Of a stretch of DNA of 64,000 nucleotides, positions 16,106 to 23,833 are shown one piece after another (the first letter of the stretch is position 1; each line of letters opens with the position of its first letter). The stretch is from Janthinobacterium lividum (lineage in GTDB: Bacteria > Pseudomonadota > Gammaproteobacteria > Burkholderiales > Burkholderiaceae_D), in assembly GCF_034424625.1 (NCBI RefSeq), contig NZ_CP139976.1, forward strand, positions 2,542,001 through 2,606,000. The letters are read 5' to 3'. The position numbers and the translations under genes were made by a program. A model generated the notes under the pieces. The model was not told the origin of the DNA and searched no databases. It saw only the letters and a list, made by a program, of their open reading frames with translations.

Positions 16106-16145
16106 TTGACATTTTATATGGTGCCATATTATATTGCGCCATATG
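16106..16145 (+). promoter_or_regulatory. MarR promoter with tandem palindromic operator overlapping the start codon
   Basis: ATATGGTGCCATAT (16116-16129) is a perfect 6-bp inverted repeat. A second copy, ATATTGCGCCATAT (16131-16144), follows one base later and overlaps the ATG of the MarR gene. TTGACA at 16106-16111 and TTATAT near 16129-16134 give a -35/-10 pair at 17-base spacing. MarR regulators usually bind such palindromes in their own promoter, so autorepression is likely. Transcription would begin close to the ATG, with no ribosome site. Confidence 0.72.
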
Positions 16146-16655
16146 ATAAAACTCGAACAGAAATATACGGCCCTGCTGGGCGACGTGCAGCGGCGCGCCA
16201 GCGGTCTCGACATGACGCGCTCCATCGGTCAGTTGCGCCTGTGCTTTGAAGTGCTGGGCCTGGCCTCCGCCATCGATGGCGATTGCGCCGTGCGCCTGGG
16301 CCGGCATGGTTTGTCGGAAGGCAAGTTTGTCTTGCTGGCCCTGCTGCGCGACGTGCCCGGCGGACTGTCGCCGCACGAACTGGCCGAGCGGGCCGGCGTG
16401 ACGCGCGGCACCATCACGGGCTTGCTCGACGGCCTGGAACGCGATGGGTTCCTGGCGCGCCACGCGGACCAGGTCGACCGGCGCAAGCTGCTGGTGCGCC
16501 TGAGTGCCAAGGGAGAAATGGCCGCAGCCACCCTGGTCGATGAGCACGCGCAATGGATCGCCAGCCTGTTTGCCGATTTCACGCCGGAAGAAATGCAGTT
16601 GTTGAGCGCGCTGCTGGAAAAAGCCTGGCGCAAGACGGACCGAGGTGCCGCATGA
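16143..16655 (+). CDS. MarR family transcriptional regulator
   Basis: A 170-residue winged-helix regulator. MarR proteins are dimers that repress their operon until a small ligand binds. The winged-helix core is visible: SEGKFVLLALLRDVPGGLSP, the recognition helix VTRGTITGLLDGLERDG, and the wing VDRRKLLVRLSAKG. No Shine-Dalgarno precedes the ATG, which overlaps the operator. The stop overlaps the start of the AlkC-like gene (ATGA), so the two are translationally coupled and probably co-regulated. Confidence 0.87.
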   Translation: MIKLEQKYTALLGDVQRRASGLDMTRSIGQLRLCFEVLGLASAIDGDCAVRLGRHGLSEGKFVLLALLRDVPGGLSPHELAERAGVTRGTITGLLDGLERDGFLARHADQVDRRKLLVRLSAKGEMAAATLVDEHAQWIASLFADFTPEEMQLLSALLEKAWRKTDRGAA

Positions 16656-17398
16656 GTCGTGGCGTCGCCGACATCGCTCCCGCGCGCCTGGCGCTGCTGA
16701 ACGGGGGAAGCGTGGCCAGCACCACCCTGACGGAAGGGCTGGCCATCGATTTCGCCCAGCTGCTGGCGGCGGCTGTGCCCGCTATCGGCGCGGCCCGGCT
16801 GGAGCAGATGCGCGCGCAGGCCGCAGCCGGCATCACCAAACGCATGGCGCTGGCGGCGCAATTGCTGCTCGACGCACAAGTTGACTTGGCGCCATTGCTA
16901 GCGCATGTTTCCGACACGGTACGAGGCTGGGTCTGCTTTGCCATCGCCGCCCAGGCTGGCTGGACCTTGCCGCAACAGCTGGCCGCCATGCGGCCGCTGG
17001 CCGACGATGGCCACTTCGGCGTGCGCGAATGGGCATGGCTGGCCCTGCGGCCCCATCTGGCGGCGCATCTTGACGACGCCATTCGCTTGCTGGCGCCGTG
17101 GACGTCGGACCCGTCGGAAAGAGTCCGCCGTTTCGCCTGCGAAGCGCTGCGCCCGCGCGGCGTCTGGTGCGCGCATATCGCCCAGCTAAAAGAACAGCCA
17201 CAGCTGGCCTTGCCCGTGTTGCACGCCTTGCGCGCTGACCCGGCCGTCTACGTGCAGGATTCCGTGGCCAATTGGCTCAACGATGCGGCCAAGAGCCGGC
17301 CCGACTGGGTACGCAGCCTGTGTGCGCAATGGCTGCTGGAAAGTGCCAATGCCGCCACGCAACGCATCTGCAAGCGCGCCCAGCGCTCGCTGGCCTGA
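16652..17398 (+). CDS. DNA alkylation repair protein (AlkC-like, HEAT repeat)
   Basis: A 248-residue all-helical protein. AlkC/AlkD-type enzymes excise 3- and 7-alkylated purines, recognising DNA with a HEAT-like superhelix. Recognition here rests on the C-terminal signatures SERVRRFACEALRPRGVW and QDSVANWLNDAAKSRPDW, close to the AlkC pattern. At 248 residues it is shorter than typical AlkC (about 350), and the N-terminal repeats are divergent. Its start overlaps the MarR stop. The DUF6616 gene follows 24 bases later, giving a three-gene operon. Confidence 0.78.
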   Translation: MSRGVADIAPARLALLNGGSVASTTLTEGLAIDFAQLLAAAVPAIGAARLEQMRAQAAAGITKRMALAAQLLLDAQVDLAPLLAHVSDTVRGWVCFAIAAQAGWTLPQQLAAMRPLADDGHFGVREWAWLALRPHLAAHLDDAIRLLAPWTSDPSERVRRFACEALRPRGVWCAHIAQLKEQPQLALPVLHALRADPAVYVQDSVANWLNDAAKSRPDWVRSLCAQWLLESANAATQRICKRAQRSLA

Positions 17399-17422
17399 CG
17401 ATGGATCACTGAAGGAGAAAAC

Positions 17423-17758
17423 ATGCATTACCTGTTAGAACTGTACAGTCCGAAACCGGCCTGGCTGGCCCTCGATGGCGCCGCGCGCCAGGCGTATTTC
17501 GATACGGTGGGCGCCGGCATGGCGGTCTTGTCCGGCACGGGCGCCGAAGCGCTGGCCATGGGCGCCATCGATGGCGGCAAGCTGCATGCGGCTGCCCAGC
17601 AATTCTATGCCGTCTGGCGCTTCCCGGACGAGGCGGCACTGAACGCCTTGCTGGCCGGCATCGCCGCTACGGGCTGGCATGATTATTTCGATACCATCAA
17701 TGCGGCCGGCCCGGCCGTGGATTTTCCTGGCCACCTGGCGCAGCTGGCCGGCGTCTAA
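17423..17758 (+). CDS. DUF6616 family protein
   Basis: A 111-residue protein beginning MHYLLELYSPKPAWLALDGA, the characteristic opening of a small family annotated DUF6616. It forms a mixed alpha/beta fold probably related to dimeric alpha-beta barrel proteins; the function is unknown. AAGGAGAAAAC before the ATG is a strong ribosome site. It is the last gene of the MarR-AlkC operon. Confidence 0.75.
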   Translation: MHYLLELYSPKPAWLALDGAARQAYFDTVGAGMAVLSGTGAEALAMGAIDGGKLHAAAQQFYAVWRFPDEAALNALLAGIAATGWHDYFDTINAAGPAVDFPGHLAQLAGV

Positions 17759-17820
17759 GCGTACGGCGTTTTCCTTGCCGCTGCGGTAAAGTTGGCATTT
17801 TCATCCGACCATTGACGTTG

Positions 17821-18411
17821 ATGCCGACCAAACTGCTCCCCATCCTGATGCTTGCCCTGGCGCCCATGCTGGCGTCGGCCATCCCTGCCACCCCGCAAGC
17901 CCTCGTCGTCGCCGCCCGCAAGCAGGTGGGCGTGACCCTGCAGTACGACCCGCGCTACGAACGGCTCGCCTATCCGGGCGGCGACGTGCCGATAGAGCGG
18001 GGCGTGTGCACGGACGTGGTCGTGCGCGCCTACCGCCAGCTGGGGCAGGATTTGCAGGTGCTGGTGCACGAAGACATGCGCAAGGCGTGGCAGGTGTACC
18101 AGCAGCAGGGACGCTGGCAAATGAAGGGGCCGGACCGCAATATTGACCACCGCCGCGTGCCGAACCTGGGCACGTACTTTGCCCGCCACGGCACCAGCCT
18201 GTCGCCAAGCAAGGAAGCGAACGCTTACCGCGCGGGCGACATCGTCACCTGGCGCCTGCCGCGCAACCTCACGCACATCGGCATCGTCAGCGACAAGCAG
18301 TCATGGAGCGGCGTGCCGCTCATCATCCACAACATCGGCGAGGGTGCGCGCGAGGAAAATATTTTGTTCAGCTATCCCATCACGGGACATTATCGCTGGC
18401 AGCCCCGTTGA
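17821..18411 (+). CDS. DUF1287 domain protein (YijF family), exported
   Basis: A 196-residue protein with an N-terminal signal peptide (LLPILMLALAPMLASA). The domain has the GVCTDVVVRAYRQLGQD segment with a conserved Cys, and the His in the LTHIGIVSD segment, consistent with an NlpC/P60-like papain fold. DUF1287 is thought to belong to cell-wall hydrolases, but its substrate is unproven. The ATG at 17821 is preceded in frame by TTG codons with no ribosome site. Confidence 0.83.
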   Translation: MPTKLLPILMLALAPMLASAIPATPQALVVAARKQVGVTLQYDPRYERLAYPGGDVPIERGVCTDVVVRAYRQLGQDLQVLVHEDMRKAWQVYQQQGRWQMKGPDRNIDHRRVPNLGTYFARHGTSLSPSKEANAYRAGDIVTWRLPRNLTHIGIVSDKQSWSGVPLIIHNIGEGAREENILFSYPITGHYRWQPR

Positions 18412-19852
18412 CGGCCAGCGGTGCTATTTCCTGCAGGATCGCCAGCACCTGGGCCAGCGCCGTATCGATATCGAGCTTGTCGATGGCGCCATAGCCGAGG
18501 AACAGGCCTTCGTGACGCGCCACGCCATGGTAAAAGCCCGATAGCGCATACAGGCTGATGTCCGCCAGGCGCGCGCGGCGCAGCAATTCGGCGATGTCGA
18601 GCGGCGCCTGGGCCAGGGCCGCCACGTGGAAGCCGGCGCTGGCCGGCACGAGGCGGAACCACGGCGCCAACGGGCCGTTGAACCAGTGCTGCAGCCGCTC
18701 GCGGCGGCCCGCATAAATGTCGTGGCAGCGGCGTATGTGGCGCAGCAAATGGCCGTCGCCGATGAACTTGGCCAGCGCATGCTGGCCCAGGCTGGCCGTA
18801 TGGCAATCGCTCAGGTATTTCACCGTTTCCACGGCGGCCACGATGGCTTGCGGCAGCACTGCATAGCCGAGCCGCAATTCCGGCAGCATGATCTTGGAAA
18901 AGCTGCCCACATGGGCCACGACGCCATAGCGGTCCATGCTTTGCAGGGAATCCTCGGGCCGGCCTTCGTAGCGGAAGGCGCTGTCGTAGTCGTCCTCGAT
19001 GATGATGGCACCCAGTTGCTGGGCCCGCTCCAGCAAGGCATGGCGTCGCGCCATGCTCATCGGCATGCCCAGCGGAAATTGATGCGCGGGCGTGACATAG
19101 ATCAAGCGCGTACCGTCGGGAATCTGCCCGACGATGAGGCCATCCTCGTCCACTTCGATGCCCACCACGCGGGCGCCCTGGCTGGCGAACACGGCGCGCG
19201 CCACCGGGTAGCCGGGTTCTTCCACGGCAACCGTGTCACCGGGCTCCAGCAAGGTCAGCGCCAGCAGGTGCAAGGCTTGCTGCGCGCCGCTGGTGACGAG
19301 CACTTGTTCCTCGGTGCAATGGATACCGCGGCTGAAGGCGGCATGGCCGGCAATCGCCGCGCGCAAGGATGGCAAGCCGGCGACAGGCGCATAGCGGCCG
19401 CGCGCCTGTCCACCCTGGCGCAGCGCGTGCAGCATGCAGGCGCGCCATTCATCCTGCGGGAAGTGCGCGGGCGTGGCGCGGCCGCCGATGAAGGCATAGC
19501 GCGCGGGCTCTTCCTGGCTGGCACGGCGCAGGGGCGTGGGTGTCGCTTCCCAGCGGGCGATGCGCTGCGCGCTGGCCAGCGGCGTGCTGGCGTGGCGGCG
19601 CTGCGGCGAGGCGTGCGGCGTCTGCACGAAGCTGCCCACGCCCACTTTGCCGACCAGCAGCTTTTCATAACCGAGCTTGTCATACACGTCGGAGACCGTC
19701 TTGCGCGACAGCCCCAGCTGGCTGGCCAGCAGGCGTGAGGGCGGCAATTGCTGGCCGTCCGTCAGCCGGCCCGAGCGGATGGCTTCGCTGAGCTGGCGGT
19801 ACAGCTGGCCGCCCAGGTCGCGCGTGCCGTCGATCAGGATATGTAATTCCAT
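18380..19852 (-). CDS. MocR-type GntR regulator with aminotransferase domain
   Basis: A 490-residue fusion of an N-terminal GntR winged helix (LYRQLSEAIRSGRLTDGQQL, then ASQLGLSRKTVSDVYDKL) and a fold-type I aminotransferase domain holding PLP (Lys in VGSFSKIMLPELRLGY). MocR proteins sense a vitamin B6 form or amine and usually control a nearby gene. The divergent neighbour is an AhpD-like protein 104 bases away, the likely target. Its 3' end overlaps the DUF1287 gene by 32 bases on the opposite strand. Confidence 0.88.
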   Translation of the reverse strand: MELHILIDGTRDLGGQLYRQLSEAIRSGRLTDGQQLPPSRLLASQLGLSRKTVSDVYDKLGYEKLLVGKVGVGSFVQTPHASPQRRHASTPLASAQRIARWEATPTPLRRASQEEPARYAFIGGRATPAHFPQDEWRACMLHALRQGGQARGRYAPVAGLPSLRAAIAGHAAFSRGIHCTEEQVLVTSGAQQALHLLALTLLEPGDTVAVEEPGYPVARAVFASQGARVVGIEVDEDGLIVGQIPDGTRLIYVTPAHQFPLGMPMSMARRHALLERAQQLGAIIIEDDYDSAFRYEGRPEDSLQSMDRYGVVAHVGSFSKIMLPELRLGYAVLPQAIVAAVETVKYLSDCHTASLGQHALAKFIGDGHLLRHIRRCHDIYAGRRERLQHWFNGPLAPWFRLVPASAGFHVAALAQAPLDIAELLRRARLADISLYALSGFYHGVARHEGLFLGYGAIDKLDIDTALAQVLAILQEIAPLAVNGAASDNVP

Positions 19853-19956
19853 GGTGTGTCTGCTGGTGGTCTGCTGTTTTTCGGGGGGATTGGCCTGCCG
19901 CGCGTACTGCTTGCGCTTCTACAATAGTGCATCTTTACTCTATCAAGGAATGCATC

Positions 19957-20397
19957 ATGACACAGCAACGACTCGACTTCACACAAGCTTCGCCGGACGC
20001 CGTCAAGGCCATGTACGCGCTGGAAGCGGCGATCGCCAAGCTGGGCGTGGAACACTCGCTGCTCGAGCTGATCCGCCTGCGCGCCTCGCAAATCAACGGC
20101 TGCGCCTATTGCGTGGACATGCACACGAGCGACGCGCGCAAGGCCGGCGAAACGGAACGTCGCCTGTATGCCGTGTCCGTCTGGCGCGAAACGCCGTTCT
20201 TCACTCCGCGCGAGCGGGCCGTTCTGGCCTGGACGGAGGCGCTGACCCTGCTGCCGCAGAACCATGCTCCCGACGCAGACTATGCGGCGCTGGCGGAACA
20301 ATTGACGCCGGCGGAAATGGTCAACGTGACCCTGGCCATCGGCTCCATCAATACCTGGAACCGCCTGGCCGTGGGCTTTCGCAAGATGCCCGAATAA
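19957..20397 (+). CDS. Carboxymuconolactone decarboxylase family protein (AhpD-like)
   Basis: A 146-residue all-helical protein with the peroxidase-type CxxC in NGCAYCVDMH and the following His, which together form the AhpD-type redox centre. Family members act as alkylhydroperoxidases or as decarboxylases in aromatic catabolism; with CxxC present the peroxidase-like role is more likely. CAAGGAA precedes the ATG at 19957. The divergent MocR regulator may control it. Confidence 0.86.
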   Translation: MTQQRLDFTQASPDAVKAMYALEAAIAKLGVEHSLLELIRLRASQINGCAYCVDMHTSDARKAGETERRLYAVSVWRETPFFTPRERAVLAWTEALTLLPQNHAPDADYAALAEQLTPAEMVNVTLAIGSINTWNRLAVGFRKMPE

Positions 20398-20477
20398 ATC
20401 CTGTGTTCGTTCGCGAACAGACGCCTGGCTGGTCCCTGGGTAGGCTGGCAAAATAACTTGTCAGCGAGGGAACGGCC

Positions 20478-20774
20478 ATGGAAGTCAATATTAGCGAAGC
20501 AATTGAAAAGACTCCGGAACAGCTGGAAGAGACGCGCCGCGAATTCGTCGCCGAACTGTGGCGGCGCTTTGAAGCCTTGCAGGAGTGGGCCGTCAGCCAC
20601 TGGCCTGACCAGCACAACCCCTTGAGTTCCGCCGACTTCGTCGAGGCGCGCAAGGAAATCTTGAGTCTGCGTTCGCCGGCCGGTTCCTTGAACCAGCCTG
20701 TGCAGCGGAATGAAGCGGAACCGGAGCAGGGCGGGGCGCAATACCAGGATGTGACGCCGGCACCGTGGCCGTAG
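20478..20774 (+). CDS. Small hypothetical protein
   Basis: A 98-residue acidic, helical protein starting MEVNISEAIEKTPEQLEETR; it is rich in Glu and Gln with no membrane segment. I do not recognise a family. GAGGGAACGGCC lies upstream of the ATG. Its stop codon lies within the left arm of the long inverted repeat at 20771-20857. Confidence 0.6.
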   Translation: MEVNISEAIEKTPEQLEETRREFVAELWRRFEALQEWAVSHWPDQHNPLSSADFVEARKEILSLRSPAGSLNQPVQRNEAEPEQGGAQYQDVTPAPWP

Positions 20775-20857
20775 GTCGGATTAGCGCTTGCGCGTAATCC
20801 GACGTCACCCGCCAACAATGTTGTCGGATTACGCGCTTGCGCGCTAATCCGACCTAC
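20771..20857. repeat. Long palindromic element between two convergent genes
   Basis: GTAGGTCGGATTAGCGC (20771-20787) and its reverse complement (20841-20857) are perfect 17-base arms. Each arm continues into a second, inner palindrome around GTCGGATTA/TAATCCGAC, so the element is a nested double hairpin. The stop codons of the upstream plus-strand gene and of the convergent MFS gene both lie inside its arms. It is probably a dispersed REP-like element acting as a bidirectional terminator. Confidence 0.8.
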
Positions 20858-22029
20858 GTTTCTGCCTTACCCTGCGCAAACACCCAGCAAACCAAACTCA
20901 CCAGCAATCCCGCCATCACGCCATACGCCAGATTCAAGGCGCTGTCGAACAGCAGCGGCGCCACCAGGCCCGAGACCAGCGCGAACAGCAGCATCTGGAT
21001 GAACGACTGCATCGACGATGCCAGGCCGCTGTTGTTGGGGAAGTGGTTCAGGGCCATCAGGGTCATCGGCGGCATGGCGATCGACAGGGCGAACGAGTAG
21101 AAGAACAGCGGCAGCACGGCCCACGGCACTTCGGCGGCGAAGACATAGTTGTAGCCGATGTTGGCTGCAGCCGCCACCAGCATCAGGATAAAGCCGGCCC
21201 AGATCATCTGGCGCTGGCTGTAGCGGTGGGCGATCTTCGCCGACAGGGCCGAACCGAACACCATGCCGCTGATCAGGGGAATGAACAGCCAGGCAAATGC
21301 CGTTTCCGGCAGGTGCAGGATGTTGATGATGAAGTAGGCGGCCGAACCGATGTACAAGGCGAAGCCGCCAAAGGCGGCGCCGATGGCTGTCGACAGCAGC
21401 AGGAACTGGCGGTGGCACAGCACTTTCCAGTAATTGACGGCGATATCGCCCAGGTGGAAGGCGTGGCGCTGCTCCTTCGGCAAGCTTTCCGGCAGCGCGC
21501 GCCAGACGACGACGAACATCAGCACGCCAAACGCCGTCAGGAACCAGAAGATCCAGCGCCAGCCCAGGCCCACTTGCAGCCAGCCGCCCAGCACGGGGGC
21601 GATGGCCGGCGCCAGCGCGAACACCATCATGATGTGCGAGAGGATTTTTTGCGCGGCGGCGCCCGAATAGCGGTCTTGCACGATGGCGCGCCCGATCACG
21701 GAACCGGCGCCCGCCGAAAGTCCCTGCAGCACGCGCCAGGCCAGCAGCCAGCCCAGCGACGGCGCCAGCGCGGCGCCCACGGAGGCGATCACATACAGCA
21801 CCAGCGAGACGAGAATCACGGGACGGCGGCCGAACGAGTCGGACAGCGTGCCGTAAAACAGCATCATGAAGGCGAACGTGAACAGGAAAAAGCTCAGGGT
21901 TTGCTGCACCAGCAGGGGGCTGGCATTGAAATCTTGCACGATGGCGGGGAACGACGGCAGATAGGTGTCAATTGCAAGCGGTCCGACCATCGCCAGGCCC
22001 GCCAAAATCCATGTTAATAATTTAGTCAT
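20854..22029 (-). CDS. Bcr/CflA family drug efflux MFS transporter
   Basis: A 391-residue proton-driven antiporter with 12 predicted membrane helices. The start (LLTWILAGLAMVGPLAIDTY, then LPSFPAI) carries the Bcr/CflA signature, and the motif A loop SDSFGRRPVIL is intact. The family exports bicyclomycin, chloramphenicol, sulfonamides and dipeptides. The true substrate is not evident. No regulator is adjacent. Its stop codon lies inside the palindromic element. Confidence 0.88.
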   Translation of the reverse strand: MTKLLTWILAGLAMVGPLAIDTYLPSFPAIVQDFNASPLLVQQTLSFFLFTFAFMMLFYGTLSDSFGRRPVILVSLVLYVIASVGAALAPSLGWLLAWRVLQGLSAGAGSVIGRAIVQDRYSGAAAQKILSHIMMVFALAPAIAPVLGGWLQVGLGWRWIFWFLTAFGVLMFVVVWRALPESLPKEQRHAFHLGDIAVNYWKVLCHRQFLLLSTAIGAAFGGFALYIGSAAYFIINILHLPETAFAWLFIPLISGMVFGSALSAKIAHRYSQRQMIWAGFILMLVAAAANIGYNYVFAAEVPWAVLPLFFYSFALSIAMPPMTLMALNHFPNNSGLASSMQSFIQMLLFALVSGLVAPLLFDSALNLAYGVMAGLLVSLVCWVFAQGKAET

Positions 22030-22218
22030 GTTGAAGAGTGTTTTTGTTAGCCCGTCATTTTACGCTAGTGGACGCAATCGGGTTTGGCGCCGGCCTTGTT
22101 TGTCATTCATATGTGTTTTTCGCATATGGAATCTTGAAATTCTTCGTTTGCATCGCTTGTCGCCACCGCTATGCTTGGGCGACCCGGCTTGTTTGCCATT
22201 TTCTGGAAGTGATACGCC

Positions 22219-23157
22219 ATGCACAGTATTTATCCCGCGGCGCCCGCCGACGACACGGCCCAGTGGAATCTGGGGCCCGTGATCCAGGCCTTGCGCAGCT
22301 CGCGCGAAGACAAGCACAAGATCCGCCATAACGGCAGGGTGCGCGAACTGCCGTCGCGCGAAGCCCTCACCACCATCGTCAACGGCCTGTCGGCGGCCCT
22401 GTTCCCCACGCATTACGGGCGGCCCAACCTGACGGACGAAAGCATCGATTATTTTGTCGGCGACACCCTTAACACCACCCTGAACCGCCTCAGCGAACAG
22501 GTGCGGCGCGGCTTGCTGTTCTCAGTGCCGGCCGGCGATGAGGGGGATGCCGCCAGCGACGACGCGGCCTTGGCGCAGCAGGCGCGCGACATCACCCGCG
22601 CATTCGCCGCCAGCCTGCCCGATATCCGCGCCCTGCTGGTGTCGGACGTGCAGGCCGCGTATGCGGGCGACCCGGCCGCCACCTCGGTGGCCGAGATCAT
22701 GCTGTGCTACCCGGGCACCATCGCCATCCTGTACCACCGCCTGGCGCACCGCCTGCACGCGCTCGGCGCACCGTTCCTGGCGCGCCTGATCGCCGACATC
22801 GCGCACACCCTGACGGGCATCGACATCCACCCGGGCGCGCACATCGGCGCCTCCTTCTTCATCGACCACGGCACGGGCGTGGTGATCGGCGAGACGGCCA
22901 TCATCGGCCAGCGCGTGCGCCTGTATCAGGCCGTCACCCTGGGCGCCAAGCGTTTTCCCGCCGATGCTTCCGGCGCGCTGATCAAGGGCACGCCGCGCCA
23001 CCCCATCGTCGAGGACGACGTGGTGATATACGCGGGCGCGACCGTGCTGGGGCGCATCACCATCGGCGCGGGATCGACTATCGGGGGGAATGTGTGGCTG
23101 ACGCAGAGCGTGCCAGCGAACAGTAATGTATCGCAGGCGCAGATGCGCAACGACTGA
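22219..23157 (+). CDS. Serine O-acetyltransferase (EpsC type)
   Basis: A 312-residue enzyme that transfers acetyl from acetyl-CoA to L-serine, giving O-acetylserine for cysteine synthesis. An N-terminal helical domain of about 170 residues precedes a left-handed beta-helix of hexapeptide repeats. The catalytic motif TGIDIHPGAHIGASFFIDHG, followed by TGVVIGET, and the later GATVLGRITIGAGS are visible. The ending is the long-form (EpsC/SAT-B) type. No cysteine synthase gene is adjacent. It connects to the sulfur genes at 25.6-33.9 kb only through metabolism. Confidence 0.9.
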   Translation: MHSIYPAAPADDTAQWNLGPVIQALRSSREDKHKIRHNGRVRELPSREALTTIVNGLSAALFPTHYGRPNLTDESIDYFVGDTLNTTLNRLSEQVRRGLLFSVPAGDEGDAASDDAALAQQARDITRAFAASLPDIRALLVSDVQAAYAGDPAATSVAEIMLCYPGTIAILYHRLAHRLHALGAPFLARLIADIAHTLTGIDIHPGAHIGASFFIDHGTGVVIGETAIIGQRVRLYQAVTLGAKRFPADASGALIKGTPRHPIVEDDVVIYAGATVLGRITIGAGSTIGGNVWLTQSVPANSNVSQAQMRND

Positions 23158-23166
23158 ATAGTGGCC

Positions 23167-23250
23167 GAGAAAACGTCCATGACGGCGTTGCAGCGCCTTG
23201 GCGTACTAGCGTACTGCCTGCGGCGCTGCGCCTTGCCCTGAACGTTTTTC
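23167..23250. repeat. Imperfect long inverted repeat with AACGTTTT-type ends
   Basis: GCAGCGCC...GGCGCTGC and flanking GTAC/GTAC pairs form a large imperfect stem around TAGC near 23207-23210, with outer ends AAAACGT and ACGTTTTT. It lies between the serine acetyltransferase and the convergent META protein gene, so it could terminate both. The T-run at 23245-23249 would serve the plus strand. The form suggests a dispersed intergenic repeat. Confidence 0.65.
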
Positions 23251-23280
23251 GGGCACTCTTCACATGCGGGAGTGCGGGTT

Positions 23281-23760
23281 TTACTTCACCGTCAGCGCTT
23301 CATAGCGCGCCACGGGCACGCCATCCTTCAGCAGCAGCAATTCCTGGTCGGCGTAGCGGTAGCCATTGACTTCGCCCAGGGTGGTCAGCAGCAGGCGTTC
23401 CAGGTCCATGTCCTGCGGCTGGCACATCATCATGGTGCCGGCCATCTGTCCAAAGTTCAGGGTGCTGACGCCATCGCTGGTGTAGCCGCCCATCATCTGG
23501 TTGCAGCCGCTGTTGCCGCTGGCGCGGCCTTCAGCCAGCAGCAGGGTCACTTCGCGCTGTTCGGGCGCCTTGCGCACCACTGGCTTGCCCTTCAATTCCA
23601 TCAGCTTCCACTGCGTGCCCGTCAGCTTCGGTGCCGGCTTGGCGGGCGAGGTGGCGCCTGGCGCAGCGGCGGCAGCGTCGCTGCGCACCGGCGTTTGCGC
23701 GCAGCCGGCAGTGATGGCGACGATGGCGGCGAGGGGAATTAGGCTGGCGAGTTTGAACAT
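23281..23760 (-). CDS. META domain lipoprotein (HslJ-like), paralog 1
   Basis: A 159-residue lipoprotein (ITAGC lipobox at about residue 18) with one META domain starting at LTGTQWKLMELKG and including SGNSGCNQMMGGYTSDG. The domain is associated with heat-shock protein HslJ and secreted bacterial proteins; its biochemical role is unknown. It probably faces the periplasm. AAGGAAC precedes the ATG at 23760. A close paralog lies at 34588-35055 with the same layout (signal, short linker, META domain, ending LLLKDGVPVARYE). Confidence 0.85.
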   Translation of the reverse strand: MFKLASLIPLAAIVAITAGCAQTPVRSDAAAAAPGATSPAKPAPKLTGTQWKLMELKGKPVVRKAPEQREVTLLLAEGRASGNSGCNQMMGGYTSDGVSTLNFGQMAGTMMMCQPQDMDLERLLLTTLGEVNGYRYADQELLLLKDGVPVARYEALTVK

Positions 23761-23833
23761 GGCGGTTCCTTCTTTAAATGAATGGCGCCAGCGTAGCAGA
23801 TCGGCGCCACGCCAGCGTGCACGGTTGACAAGC

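Noticed and set aside
20403..20420. LexA-like palindrome after the AhpD-like gene
   Set aside because: The stem TGTTCG-TTCG-CGAACA is present, but the CTGT and ACAG ends are 12 bases apart instead of 8, and it follows a gene instead of preceding one.
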